Below, in pieces: positions 20,875-31,533 of a DNA stretch of 64,000 bases. The stretch comes from Clitoria ternatea (taxonomy: Eukaryota > Streptophyta > Magnoliopsida > Fabales > Fabaceae): the NCBI GenBank assembly GCA_037962975.1, contig CM075672.1, positions 51,778,501-51,842,500 on the forward strand. The letters are read 5' to 3'. The notes under the pieces were generated by a model that searched no databases, was not told the DNA's origin, and worked only from the letters and a program-made list of their open reading frames with translations. How positions within the stretch are numbered: position 1 is the first letter of the stretch; every line of letters begins with the position of its first letter. Both the position numbers and the translations under genes were made by a program.

Positions 20875-22815
20875 ATGGAAATTAACATGAGACATAGTAA
20901 TTGTGATATAGGGGTGACTGAATTAAAGAAGTTATTGCACCTTAAGGCTAGAAAGGTCAATACTGACAGTTTACAAGCACTAGGGAGAAAACTGAGCTTG
21001 ACACAGAAGATGACTTTCGCAAGGAAGTATGGGAAGATCCTGAAACTTTTGGAGGTAGACGTCCAAATAGAAGCCATCACAGCTCTGGCTCAATTCTATG
21101 ACCCACCTCTCCGCTGTTTCACTTTTCAAGACTTTCAACTGGCACCCTCCATAGAAGAATTTGAACAAATATTGGGGATGCCAATGGAGGGACAGATTCC
21201 TTATCGCCATTTGGACCATCATGCGTCAATCACTTCTGTCGCTCGTATTTTGAAGGTCCATCCTGAAATGTTAAAAGGAGTACAAATAAACAGAAACCAG
21301 GTTCCCGGATTTACTAGGGAATTTCTGGAGAAGCACATGCATGTCCTGGCAGAGAGGGAAGAATGGGAAGCTTTTATTGATACCTTGGCTCTCACTATTT
21401 ACGGAGTTGTCTTATTCCCTAACTTAGACAACTACGTAGATTATGATGCTATAGGTGTCTTCACCGCTCGCAAGCACAGACTGGAAAATCCCGTCACAGC
21501 AGTATTGGCCAATGTCTATTGCACCTTAGATTTCTGCCATACCCAAGGAGGAAAGAGGATTATTTGTTGTTTGCCTGTTCTATATGTGTGGCTCACATCC
21601 CACGCTTTTCATCAACTATGCAAAGCCGAGTGTCCCATCTCTGATTTGAAGTTGTGTCAGTTGGCAACGAAGAATGGGCGTGAGTGGGCTAATTACCTTG
21701 TAGGCCTTACAGCAGAAAAGGTGAGGTGGTGTCCTCAATGGCTAGAAGTTGAGTCCATCATTTATAGCTGTGGGGGATATCCAAATGTTCCTCTAATGGG
21801 GACACAAGGTTGCATCAATTATAATCCTGTTATTGCTAAGCGGCAGTTGGCTTATCCTCTACTTGGGTCGCCGGACGAAGCACTACTTACTCCTTTTGTT
21901 CTGTACTATGTGAATGGGAATTACACCTCCACTATTCGGGACATAGCCAATGCCTGGAAGAAGGTCCATAGGATGGGCAAAGAACTGGGAGCATGAAGCC
22001 ACACTGTGAGAGTTGAATACTTAGATTGGGTGGTGAACAGAGTCTCCATCGTGAAATTGCCTTTCAAGAGCCCTTCATACCAACCTGAGGACACAGTTCC
22101 TCCGTCGTGCATTGTGGAGGACAAGGTTACCATATCGCTAAAAGCCCAAGTAGAAGAGCTAAAGGCAAGGAATCAAAAACTGGAAGAAGACCTCTTGAAA
22201 TGCCAACAAGAATACGCCCTCCATAGGAAAGAGAACTCCGAAGGAAGACATGCTATGGAAGAAATGCGAAAAAAGAGAAAGATTGACGAAGATTACAGAA
22301 TAAAACAAGATCAATGCCTTCGGGCGGCCAATTCGCAGCTGAAGATGAAGGGTCAGCAGAGTGATCCTGTATTGGCCGAAAAACAAATTTTAAAGGACAT
22401 GCTGGTACAATCCAAGGAGAAGGGAAAGGAGGCTTTGATGCAAAAAGAAATGCTACGAACCCAAGTCCACAAATTGGAGCAACAGCTTGATGAAACGATG
22501 AGAGCTTATGAGCAAGAAATACATGCTGAACAGAAGAAAGCCCTTGATGCCGAACGCCGCTGCCAAGAAGCCACACGAGTTTTGGGGACTGAGTTAGCTC
22601 AACAGGATGAAGTCATTCATTTATGGATGGACCGTTTCGCCAAGTTGGCATACCTATCCAATGGAATCTTGGAAGATTTTCCCTCGATGTTGAAGCAGGC
22701 CGAAGGCATGGTCAATCCCCTATCCACCCCAAAGGAGATATCATCATTTTTGAACTATTGTCAAGAAAGACTTTGCAAAATGAAAGTCATGATTGCCCAA
22801 GCTAGGAATGGCTGA
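20875..22815 (+). pseudogene. Ogre ORF1 protein, one in-frame TGA
   Basis: Two reading frames, 20,875-21,996 (373 residues) and 22,006-22,815 (269 residues), lie in the same frame, separated by a TGA at 21,994. In an undamaged copy ORF1 would be about 646 residues. The N-terminal part (CFTFQDFQLAPSIEEFEQILG, then ...MPMEG near residue 100) is the conserved domain of Ogre ORF1 proteins, related to plant mobile-domain or DUF7745-type proteins. The C-terminal part (about 22,130-22,600) is a charged coiled coil. The function of ORF1 is unknown. The stop probably arose from CGA by CpG decay. Confidence 0.82.
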
Positions 22816-23126
22816 ATATTGTAACCGTATCTTTCAAGTAACATTGTACCTTTACAGATGAATGGAATGATGAATTAATGTGCCTTCACAGTTATCTCAT
22901 GTTAATTTCCAATATACTGTTATACTGAGTACTTTTGAACGCGACGTTCTGGGGAAAGGTCAAGGAATACGTGTCAAATTCGGAATTGTATCCCGCGAAT
23001 GCCCATTTATTTTTTATTTTTCTTTTATCTTCTTTAACTGTTCCCTCTATTTTTCTAATCGTTTGTCGTGATTCTTTAGACATTACGGGCAAGCACCCCT
23101 ACGCGACCAGGCTCAAAAAGAAGCTC
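22816..23126 (+). other. ORF1-gag spacer
   Basis: About 310 bp without a gene. A pyrimidine-rich run ending GATTCTTTAG near 23,078 resembles a splice acceptor, so gag could be reached by splicing of the long leader; no matching donor is established. Confidence 0.4.
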
Positions 23127-24191
23127 ATGGCCGAAATAGAGCAAGAGAATGAGAACCTCAGAGCCGAGGTCAATCAGTTGAAAGAACAAATGGCTGAAAT
23201 GGCCAAAATGTTCGAAAGGAGGATCGCAGAAAGGGATTCCTTAGCAGAAGTTGAAAATACTAGGCAACAACCTCCCACTTCCTGACACGCTTAAGGTCAG
23301 GCTGAAGGACCAAGCTCAAACCATGTGGGGCCTACTGTTACGGTTCGCCTTGGTAAGTCGAACCCTGCCCAAGTTCAACAACACACTTTCGTTGATGGAG
23401 AAGGGAATGTCATACCCTTCCCACAGTATGGATTACCCCCGGGTTATTTCCCGCCACTCCAAGAGGGGCAGGATTACCAGGAAACAATCCTTCACGCGGC
23501 TCAACCAAACATCCCCCCTGTCTGGAATCCTCAAACGATTCCGATCCATACACAGGCTGAACAACCACAAGCTGCCCAAGCCACAGCGGGACACGAAGCC
23601 TCAATTCTGAATGAGAGCTCGGCACATGTTGATCGACCAGTCAGGAGTGCTAGTCACTATGTCGTTGCAGGTCCAAGTACTGCCACTGCTGCTACCCAGG
23701 AAGGGAGATTAGAGTTCTTGGAAAGACGTTTAAGGGAAATGGATGGAATGAATCGATTTGGATTAGGCAGTGCTGCACAACTCTGTCTAATTCCTGACGT
23801 TGTTATTCCACCCAAATTCAAAACGCCTGAATTTGATAAGTATCGGGGGCTGACATGTCCGAAAAATCATCTTACCATGTACTGCCGGAAGATGGCTTCG
23901 CATGCCTCCAACGACTCTCTGCTCATCCATTGTTTTCAAGATAGTTTGGCTGGAGCGCCTCTAACCTGGTATAACCATCTTGAACGTTCTCGTATACGCT
24001 GTTGGGAGGATCTGGCAGATGCTTTCATGCAGCAGTATAAGTACAATTTGGACATGGCGCCAGATAGAGTACAATTGCAGAACATGTCCAAGAAAGACAA
24101 CGAGACATTCAAGGAATACGCCCAACGGTGGCGTGAAGTAGCAGCGCAAGTTGACCCACCTCTGTCTGAGAAAGAGGTGATCTCAACATTT

Positions 24192-24196
24192 ATTGA
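24192..24196. repeat. Target-site duplication of C1
   Basis: ATTGA here and at 27,154-27,158, exactly flanking C1 inside the gag reading frame. Confidence 0.95.
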
Positions 24197-25196
24197 TGTA
24201 ACATCCCAATTTTAATAAAGGTAATCGCGCAAAATAAAAAGCCATTTAAAATGTCAAGTAAGATCTGTCCACTAATTACACTTAACAAAATTAACTAAAA
24301 AGAGTGAAGTGATTAGCGTTAGTGGGTACTGATGGGATTGGGTGACGTGAGCAGACTGCTCCTCACGTTTTCCTACCCCACCATTCCTTCCTTCATGCAT
24401 GCGTTATAAGTGGACGATGATTTCCCCTTGCCATTCGTTCTGGAGAGAGCTCCCTGCGAATTCCTTCTTCTTCTCTTCTCCTTCTCTGCTCTCTATTTCA
24501 TCCCCTGTTTCTGAAGACGAGTAACAGTGTTGCAGAGGAGTCAGAGTTCCCTCACACGAGTAGAAGAAGAGTGTCGAAGCAGAAACAGCCCCGCACCATT
24601 CGTGACTAGCATTCAAGTAAAGGCTAAGCGAGCAGAAACACTGAGTGAAGCAGCGAGGAAAGGAACCAACATCCAAGCGGAAAAGCCTCTCGGAGTCTCG
24701 TAGTTGGTAGGGGGAGTATCTTACATGTTAAATGCATGGATTATATTTGGGTTTCGAGTAGTGAAACGATAGCCCTGCATCCTATTGTATGATAATGCTT
24801 GCATGTGAAGTAACCGAGTGTAAGACATGTAAGAATGAGTGTTGCATGTTAGTATCGTCCTTGATGATTGCATGATATGTTGAGATTATTGGGAATGCGT
24901 TGTTGAATCTGTTCATATTCATATGATGCATGCGTTGATTAAGTTATAACACTGTGGTATATTGATTGCATGTTAACTAGAGTTAATGAAAACGCCCATA
25001 GGAGCTTGATATTAAATGATACGACTGCATTAGATTGATATGCTGCTATAATGATAACTGTGTGGAAGTTTGTGTGTGCTAAATTAACATGCGGAGTCCT
25101 GAGAATGTGTGTTACCGACTGCATGTGAAATCTGTGTGATTGAATAAGAGGATGGGTGCAAAAGAATTTAATGCTGTGTGTTGAACCCGCGTATGG

Positions 25197-25449
25197 CGCA
25201 TGGGATGCGTTGTGCTAAGAGCACGTAGTGTGGGACACTACCATCGGTCATAAAGCGTGGGACGCTATGAAATCCTTGAGTGGGACTCAAGGTAGCTCTG
25301 AGTGGAACTCGGGCTGCCTGTGAACACCTCCGTTGGCGCTGAGAGCGTTGGTGTCACCTGTGGGCAAAACGGTTGGGTACCTGTAAAATGGCCAAGCAGC
25401 TGGGAGCTGAAATGATAGTTGAGAACTATGTACAAAAGGCTGAGAGCCT
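25197..25449 (+). other. Chain of ten stem-triloop hairpins in LTR C1
   Basis: Stems with 3-base loops: CGCAT-GGG-ATGCG (25,197), GTGCT-AAG-AGCAC (25,212), GTAGTGT-GGG-ACACTAC (25,225), AGCGT-GGG-ACGCT (25,254), CCTTGAGT-GGG-ACTCAAGG (25,274), GAGT-GGA-ACTC (25,300), CGCT-GAG-AGCG (25,337), CAGCT-GGG-AGCTG (25,397), ATAGTT-GAG-AACTAT (25,415) and AGGCT-GAG-AGCCT (25,437). Stem sequences are unrelated to each other; loop length and purine loops are shared. Confidence 0.9.
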
Positions 25450-26339
25450 ACGTTGCAACGTCAGGACCGATTACACACGAACGCAGAACCGAGTGAATGA
25501 ATTGTGTATGTTAACTGTTGATATTGCTGGAATTGATTATGCATGAGATGAGGAATATATATATATGTATATCCGTGTGCTTATGCTATTGATGCTAAGT
25601 GAAACCTGCCTTATGAATACATGTTATATTATCGGAGAGTTATATATATATATATATAGCCGAGTGAGAATCAGGGATCCTGACTGTTAATTATTCCAGA
25701 GATTCATTCTGATTTATGGACCTTAGTATCGCGCCACTGATTGTTGTATGTTAATATTATTGAGTAGGTGTGTGTAAGGGACAGAGTGACAATTGTGGAA
25801 TCTTAATCGGTAAGGATCTTGTGCGTGCATTCTGGTTAATCAGCTATACTCTGACCTTAATTATTGCTACGTGTGACTGTGTGTACATATATATATAGTT
25901 ATATAAATGTGAAACGACCTGAGTAAGTATCTATCATTTAAAATTTAAGATGCTCACCCCTGCTGTGGCAATTTCCTTTCAGTGAACATCTCTCGTAATA
26001 AGGATTGGAAGAGGAGCGGAAATGCCGGGTGAAGTGTTGAAGCACTATAGAAGTTTTTATGATTGTGCATATGCTGTATATAGTGTTTTTGGGTTAAGCC
26101 TTGGTCGGCTCGTGTTTTGCTAGTAGTCTCTTATAAGGAGTTGTTTCCCTTAGAATGGGGACATGTCAATGTGGTCGTAGATCTGTGATATGCACTCCTA
26201 TGTATATGTATATGCCTATGTGATGCCATGCTGCATGTCTGTTTTATGCCGTGAAATGCTTGGGTAACCTTTATATATACGTGTTCACATTCCCGAAGGT
26301 GTAAGATATGATATAATTTAACGAGAAGGAAGCCAATTT

Positions 26340-26960
26340 AGAGTCTAGAGGGTGAGTTGTGACGCTGTCACCGAGTGGGGAAGGTTCGGACGTTTTGAGT
26401 GAGTGAAATCAGATAGCTCCGAGTGAGAGTTGACATAGAAGACTACCCCCAACAACGAGTTATTAGGGTCAAGGTTAAGAGTCTAAATATGCGTTCCGAG
26501 TGGTCATTACCAGGGTTTCCCCGAGCGTAGGATAATCAACGAACCCTGAGTGAGAATTTGCCGAGTGATGATTCTTCCGACTAGAGAGTGACCTTCTAGA
26601 ATCTTGGGGACCCCCGCTGTAGTAAGCTGTTAGTGACAAAAGGATCCGAGTGAGCCTTAGCCGAGTAGAATGTTTAGAGTCGGAAGGATATAGTCACCGA
26701 GTGAAAATTTAGTAAAAAATACCCCGAGTGACAAAAGGACGTAAAGATTACTTTGAGTGAGGAGCTCCATAGAACCTGAATAAGTGTTAGTGGGGGCCAT
26801 GTCAGTATTATTCATGTATGTGTTCTGATTGATGAAATTGTAGAATGAGTTACTTTTCCGAATGGGACTAGTAGGCGTAAGGGCCAAGTCTGAGTGAATC
26901 AGGTGATGAAACCCGAGTGCGGAATTACCAAGTGAAATGAGCGATTACCGAGTGAAGCTT
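26340..26960. repeat. CCGAGTGA word array in LTR C1
   Basis: About sixteen CCGAGTG(A/G) or one-base variants, at irregular spacing with unrelated spacers, near the 3' end of the LTR. The same word fills element F (63,130-64,000) and, reversed, C2. Confidence 0.85.
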
Positions 26961-28285
26961 TCGCTTGAGCGCGTGCGCGTTGCTATGTAACCACCGATGC
27001 AATTTCCCTTCTTTCGCTGTTAGTTCCTTGTAATTCTTCTGTACTCTCGTTTTTCTCCTCCTCTCATCCCTTTCGGTGGCATTCTAGTTTAATTGTGGAA
27101 AAAATTTCCCTCTGTTTTTCTCGTCTATGATTTGTTTAAATTAGGGTGTTACAATTGACACACTCCAATCGCCATTCTATGACAAGATGATTGGAAGTAT
27201 TTCATCCCACTTCTCCGATATCGTCACTATCGGAGAAAGAATAGAGAATGGCCTCCGGATAGGGAAGATCGCCCGAGGCCCAGCTGGGGTTAATGCAGCA
27301 AGAAGACCCTCCCATGGTGAAGGAAAGAGAAGAGAGGGAGAGACTAATCTAATCTCCCATAATCAGGGAAGAAACCAGTCGAGGCCACCCACCCCGGTCG
27401 CTTTTCCATCAACCTATCATAATACACCACATCCATATGTGGCCGCCGTTCAAACACCACATCCACCACATTTCCGCCCACCTGTCATGCGACCGCCTGC
27501 ACCACTACAGGCACCATATCAACCACCACAAGCGCCATACCAACAGCCACAAATGAACCCACCAAATCCAAATCAGAGAAGGCAAAACAATGACCGTGCC
27601 CCACCGCAATTTGATCCGATCCCCATCTCTTACACAGAGCTTCTCCCTTACCTCATCGAAAACACGATGGTAGTGCCGTGCCCTATAAAGCCACTTCAGC
27701 CGCCATATCCTAGAGGGTATGACCTAAATGCACGGTGTGATTACCACGCTGGTGCACCGGGACATTCTACTGAGAACTGCCTGGCACTGAAGTTTAAGGT
27801 AAGGGACCTCATCCGGGCTGACTGGATAAGCTTTAAAGAAGGGAGCCTAAGTGTGACAACCAATCCCCTTCCAAACCATAAAGGACCGGATGTCAACGCC
27901 ATAGAAGGGGACGAAGAATGCATTTCCAAAGTAAAGGACATCCAAATGCCTTTGGAAACAATACACTCCCATATGCTGAAGGTCAGATTAATAGAAGGAT
28001 CATGAAGAGCATAATGACCTCCAGTCCGCAAAGCGAAGGGGCTTCCAGGAAACCCTTCAAAGACTCATGAATGCTCCAGTCATAGAGGTCTGCAGGCGCC
28101 GTGAAGAACAAATAAATATCGTACAGGGACAGGGTAAGGCATGAGTTCCAAAACCCCTGGTCGTATACTATAACAAGGATACGCCAGCAGCCTTGGCTCC
28201 TGCCAAGACTGTCTTCACGGTGAAGGCACCAACCCCTTTCCCCTTCCAGAGTTCCCACGCTGTGCCATAGAGGTACAATACAGAT

Positions 28286-29662
28286 GTGGTCGTCACTAAT
28301 CCTGAAGAGATCAACTCCATGCCATCCTCCTCTATTACAAATATAACCGGAGTAGGAAGAATGACACGAAGTGGAAGGGTATATACGCCACCTGAACCCA
28401 AACAAGGCAAGACTACCGGAGAAGGAAAAACTGGGAAAGAAGTAGCCTCTGGCGAAACAAAGGGGGCTGTGACTGAAGAGGAAGCCCAGGAATTCCTGAA
28501 GTTTATTTGCCATAGTGACTACCAGGTGTTGGACCAATTGAACCACACCCCTGCAAAAATTTCCCTGTTGTCTTTGCTAATGAGTTCCGAACCACATCGG
28601 AACACATTGATGAAGGTGTTGAGTGAGGCGCACGTGAAGCATGACTTACCCGTCGAACAATTTGGGGGCATAGTGGGGCATATCGTTGCCAACAATTACT
28701 TGACCTTCACAGATGAGGAAGTACCTATTGAAGGAAGAGGGCACAATAAAGCCCTCCATATTTCTGTGAAATGTCAGGATTATATCCTGGCAAAAGTACT
28801 TGTGGATAATGGGTCTTCTCTGAACGTCATGCCGAAATCCACGTTGGCAAAACTGCCTTTCGATGGAACATACATGAGACCTAGCTCTATGGTTGTGCGG
28901 GCTTTTGATGGGACACGTAGGGAAGTCATAGGAGAAATCGAATTACCTATACAAGTCGGACCCTGTACTTTCCAAGTACTCTTCCAAGTGATGGATATCG
29001 TGCCCACCTACAGCTGTTTATTAGGGCGACCATGGATCCACTCGGAGGGGGTGGTCCCCTCCACGCTGCATCAAAGACTAAAATTCATCATCAATAACAA
29101 GTTGGTGACTATTTCAGGGGAGGAGGACCTTTTGGTCAGCAAACCCATATCCACTCCATACATTGAGGCCGCCGAGGAAGCCCTCGAAACATCCTTCCAA
29201 GCCTTGGAGATTGCCAATGCAACGAGCATCGTAAAGGTGTCTTTCCCCAACGTACCTCTAATGGTGACGCTGAACATGTTGCGGAAAGGGTACCAACCCG
29301 GAAAAGGATTAGGGCGGGATTTGGAAGGCAGAACCCAGCCAGTGAGTCTCCCGAAAAATAAAAACAGATATGGTTTGGGATATAAGCCCACTGTGACGAA
29401 TAAGAAAAGGGTTGAAGAGGAAAAGAAGGGGAGGAGAGTTGCTCGCCTTACTGGTCAAGAGATCAACACTGCAAGAATCCCTATCTGCGATCTCTATCAG
29501 AGCTTTAAGAGCACCGGGGTGATATACCCGGATCAGGTTGCCATGGTTGAGAATGAGCCTGACCTCAATGTGGAGCTGGTATATGCTTTCCATCCAGATC
29601 AAGAGCTGAGCAATTGGGAGGTCATGGAGTTCCCTACAACCATTAACGTTCTATCAGAGTAA
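28286..29662 (+). CDS. Ogre protease with G-patch domain
   Basis: A 458-residue open frame. The aspartic protease site is D-N-G-S-S near 28,807, a variant of D-S/T-G-A/S, with the ILGRPW-like block (LLGRPWIHSEG) near 29,020-29,050 in the expected place. A G-patch (GYQPGKGLGRDLEG) follows near 29,290-29,330; this pairing is typical of Tat/Ogre polyproteins. It is probably part of gag-pro and not an independent gene, as the ATG lies inside a conserved stretch and upstream stops are decay. Protease would cut the polyprotein inside virus-like particles. Confidence 0.82.
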   Translation: MVVTNPEEINSMPSSSITNITGVGRMTRSGRVYTPPEPKQGKTTGEGKTGKEVASGETKGAVTEEEAQEFLKFICHSDYQVLDQLNHTPAKISLLSLLMSSEPHRNTLMKVLSEAHVKHDLPVEQFGGIVGHIVANNYLTFTDEEVPIEGRGHNKALHISVKCQDYILAKVLVDNGSSLNVMPKSTLAKLPFDGTYMRPSSMVVRAFDGTRREVIGEIELPIQVGPCTFQVLFQVMDIVPTYSCLLGRPWIHSEGVVPSTLHQRLKFIINNKLVTISGEEDLLVSKPISTPYIEAAEEALETSFQALEIANATSIVKVSFPNVPLMVTLNMLRKGYQPGKGLGRDLEGRTQPVSLPKNKNRYGLGYKPTVTNKKRVEEEKKGRRVARLTGQEINTARIPICDLYQSFKSTGVIYPDQVAMVENEPDLNVELVYAFHPDQELSNWEVMEFPTTINVLSE

Positions 29663-29869
29663 TCACTGTATTTCATAATTTGGTGGTCCCCTTGCTATGC
29701 CCAAGGCTCCGGGACCCATTTTGTAACAAGGGCAGAACTTGTTTACTTTATTTTTGAAAATCAATGAACACATTTTATTTCCCATCACCTCATCTTTGTA
29801 CATTCTCTGTTTCTTAAACCTTTCACTTGTTTGTTTCTCTTTTCACTTTATAATATAACCCGAATACAG
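29663..29869 (+). other. Probable Ogre intron between protease and RT
   Basis: A T-rich, non-coding stretch of about 200 bp with a pyrimidine tract (about 29,818-29,850) and a CCCGAATACAG acceptor at about 29,869. The pol frame is readable from there. Ogre elements are reported to carry an intron exactly here; the donor is not fixed from this sequence (AG|TAATCA at the end of the protease frame may be a decayed GT). Confidence 0.6.
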
Positions 29870-31500
29870 ATCCAAAAATGATTTTCCTGAGAAAGACAAA
29901 AACCTGGATTTATTTCATGACCCTGTTTAACCAAATGATTGCGTCTACGAGGAAAGTGAGGAAGACTTTGGACCCTCATCTGAATTGATAAGATTGTTGG
30001 AACAAGAGGATAAGGAGATCCGCCCACATCAGGAGGAAATCAAAATCATCAACCTTGGAGATGAAGGAGAAGATAAAATGATCAAGATAGGCACAGGCCT
30101 GAACAAAGACCAGCAAGATGAATTGATTGAATTACTCCGGGAATTTCGGGATGTGTTTGCTTGGTCATATCAGGATATGCCAGGGTTGGATAACAGTATA
30201 GTGGAACATAGGTTGCCTCTGAAACCAGAGTGTCCACCAGTTAAGCAAAAGCTACGGAGAATGAAACCGGAAATGCTTCTCAAGATCAAGGAAGAGGTCA
30301 AAAAACAATTCGAAGCTGGTTTCTTGGCCGTAGCCAAATATCCACAATGGGTAGCAAACATAGTTCCGGTCCTGAAGAAGGTTGGAAAAGTACGGATGTG
30401 TGTGGACTATCGAGATCTAAATAGGGCCAGCCCTAAAGACGATTTTCCTCTTCCACATATTGACATGTTGGTCGATAACACAGCCCAGCACTCTATCTTC
30501 TCTTTCATGGATGGTTTCTCTGGGTACAATCAGATTAAAATGGCGCCCGAAGACATGGAAAAAACCACGTTCGTCACGTTGTGGGGTACTTTCTGTTACA
30601 AAGTGATGTTCTTTGGTTTGAAGAACGCAGGGGCAACTTATCAGAGAGCAATGGTCACTTTATTCCATGATATGATGCACAAGGAAATAGAGGTCTATGT
30701 GGATGATATCATTGCAAAATCCAGAACCGCGGAAGATCATGTCCGCGACTTAAGGAAATTGTTTGAACGGTTGAGAAGGTTTAAGCTTAGATTAAACCCT
30801 GCCAAGTGCACGTTTGGCGCAAGGTCAGGCAAACTGTTGGGTTTCATTGTAAGCAAGAAAGGAATTGAAGTGGATCCCGACAAGGTCAGGGCAATCCTAG
30901 AAATGCCACCTCCTTGCACAGAAAAAGAAGTCAGGGGGTTCTTGGGAAGATTAAACTACATCGCTCGATTTATCTCACAATTGACATCGACCTGCGAGCC
31001 GATCTTCAAGCTACTCCGCAATAACCAACCGGGGCAAAGGAATGAGGACTGCCAAATGGCTTTTGAGAAGATTAAGCAATACTTAAAAGAACCACCAATA
31101 TTGGTGCCACCAACCCCTGGGAGACCACTGATTTTGTACATGACGGTACTGGATGGGTCCATGGGATGCGTATTGGGTCAGCACGATGAAACGGGAAAGA
31201 AAGAACATGCCATATATTACCTAAGCAAAAAGTTCACTGATTGCGAAATTAGAACGAACTTGTTGCGCGTTAGCATGGGCTGCGAAGCGTTTAAGGCAAT
31301 ACATGTTGAGTCACACTACCTGGCTAGTCTCTAAGATGGATCCTATCAAGTACATCTTTGAGAAGCCAGCCCTAACCGGAAGGATTACTCAATGGCAAGT
31401 GCTATTAACTGAGTACGACATAACATATGTCACTCAGAAAGCCATAAAAGGGAGCGCTTTGGCTGACTACCTAGCCCATCAACCCGTAAGTGATTACTAA
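29870..31500 (+). pseudogene. Ogre reverse transcriptase and first RNase H
   Basis: The main open frame is 29,985-31,334. The in-frame lead from about 29,875 has a TAA near 29,928. RT blocks are in order: KVRMCVDYRDLNRASPKDDFP (split here as RMCVDYRDLN, then PKDDFPLP), FMDGFSGYNQI, and the catalytic Y-V-D-D-I near 30,700. RNase H (ILYMTVLDGSMGCVLGQH near 31,135-31,185) runs to about 31,330, where a small indel changes frame; the remainder (KGSALADYLA near 31,450) is in the frame 31,303-31,500. Strong match to the Tat lineage. Confidence 0.87.
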
Positions 31501-31533
31501 CCAGTACCATTCGACTTCCCAGACGAGGATATT

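Larger units (their letters stand above)
24197..27153 (+). mobile_element. Solo LTR C1
   Basis: 2,957 bp, ends TGTAACATCCC and GGGTGTTACA, perfect TSD ATTGA. No internal domain, primer site or second LTR, so it is a solo LTR left by LTR-LTR recombination. Parts in order: TATA-like TTATAAG at 24,404, CT-rich leader, hairpin chain 25,197-25,449, AT microsatellites near 25,555 and 25,642, CCGAGTG words 26,340-26,960. The ends are of the Tekay kind but no coding part is present to prove the lineage. Confidence 0.93.
23127..28005 (+). pseudogene. Ogre gag, interrupted by solo LTR C1 and several stops
   Basis: It starts ATGGCCGAAATAGAG at 23,127 with a coiled coil, then has stops TGA at 23,283 and TAA at 23,292. 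The gag domain (WEDLADAFMQQYKYNLDMAPDR region) lies near 24,005-24,065. The frame is cut at 24,196 by C1 and resumes at 27,159; without C1 and one TSD copy the frame is continuous. The distal part is P/Q-rich and carries a C-X2-H-X5-H-X4-C finger-like motif near 27,737-27,780. A frameshift near 27,995 and further stops (about 28,142 and 28,268) separate it from protease. Confidence 0.83.
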
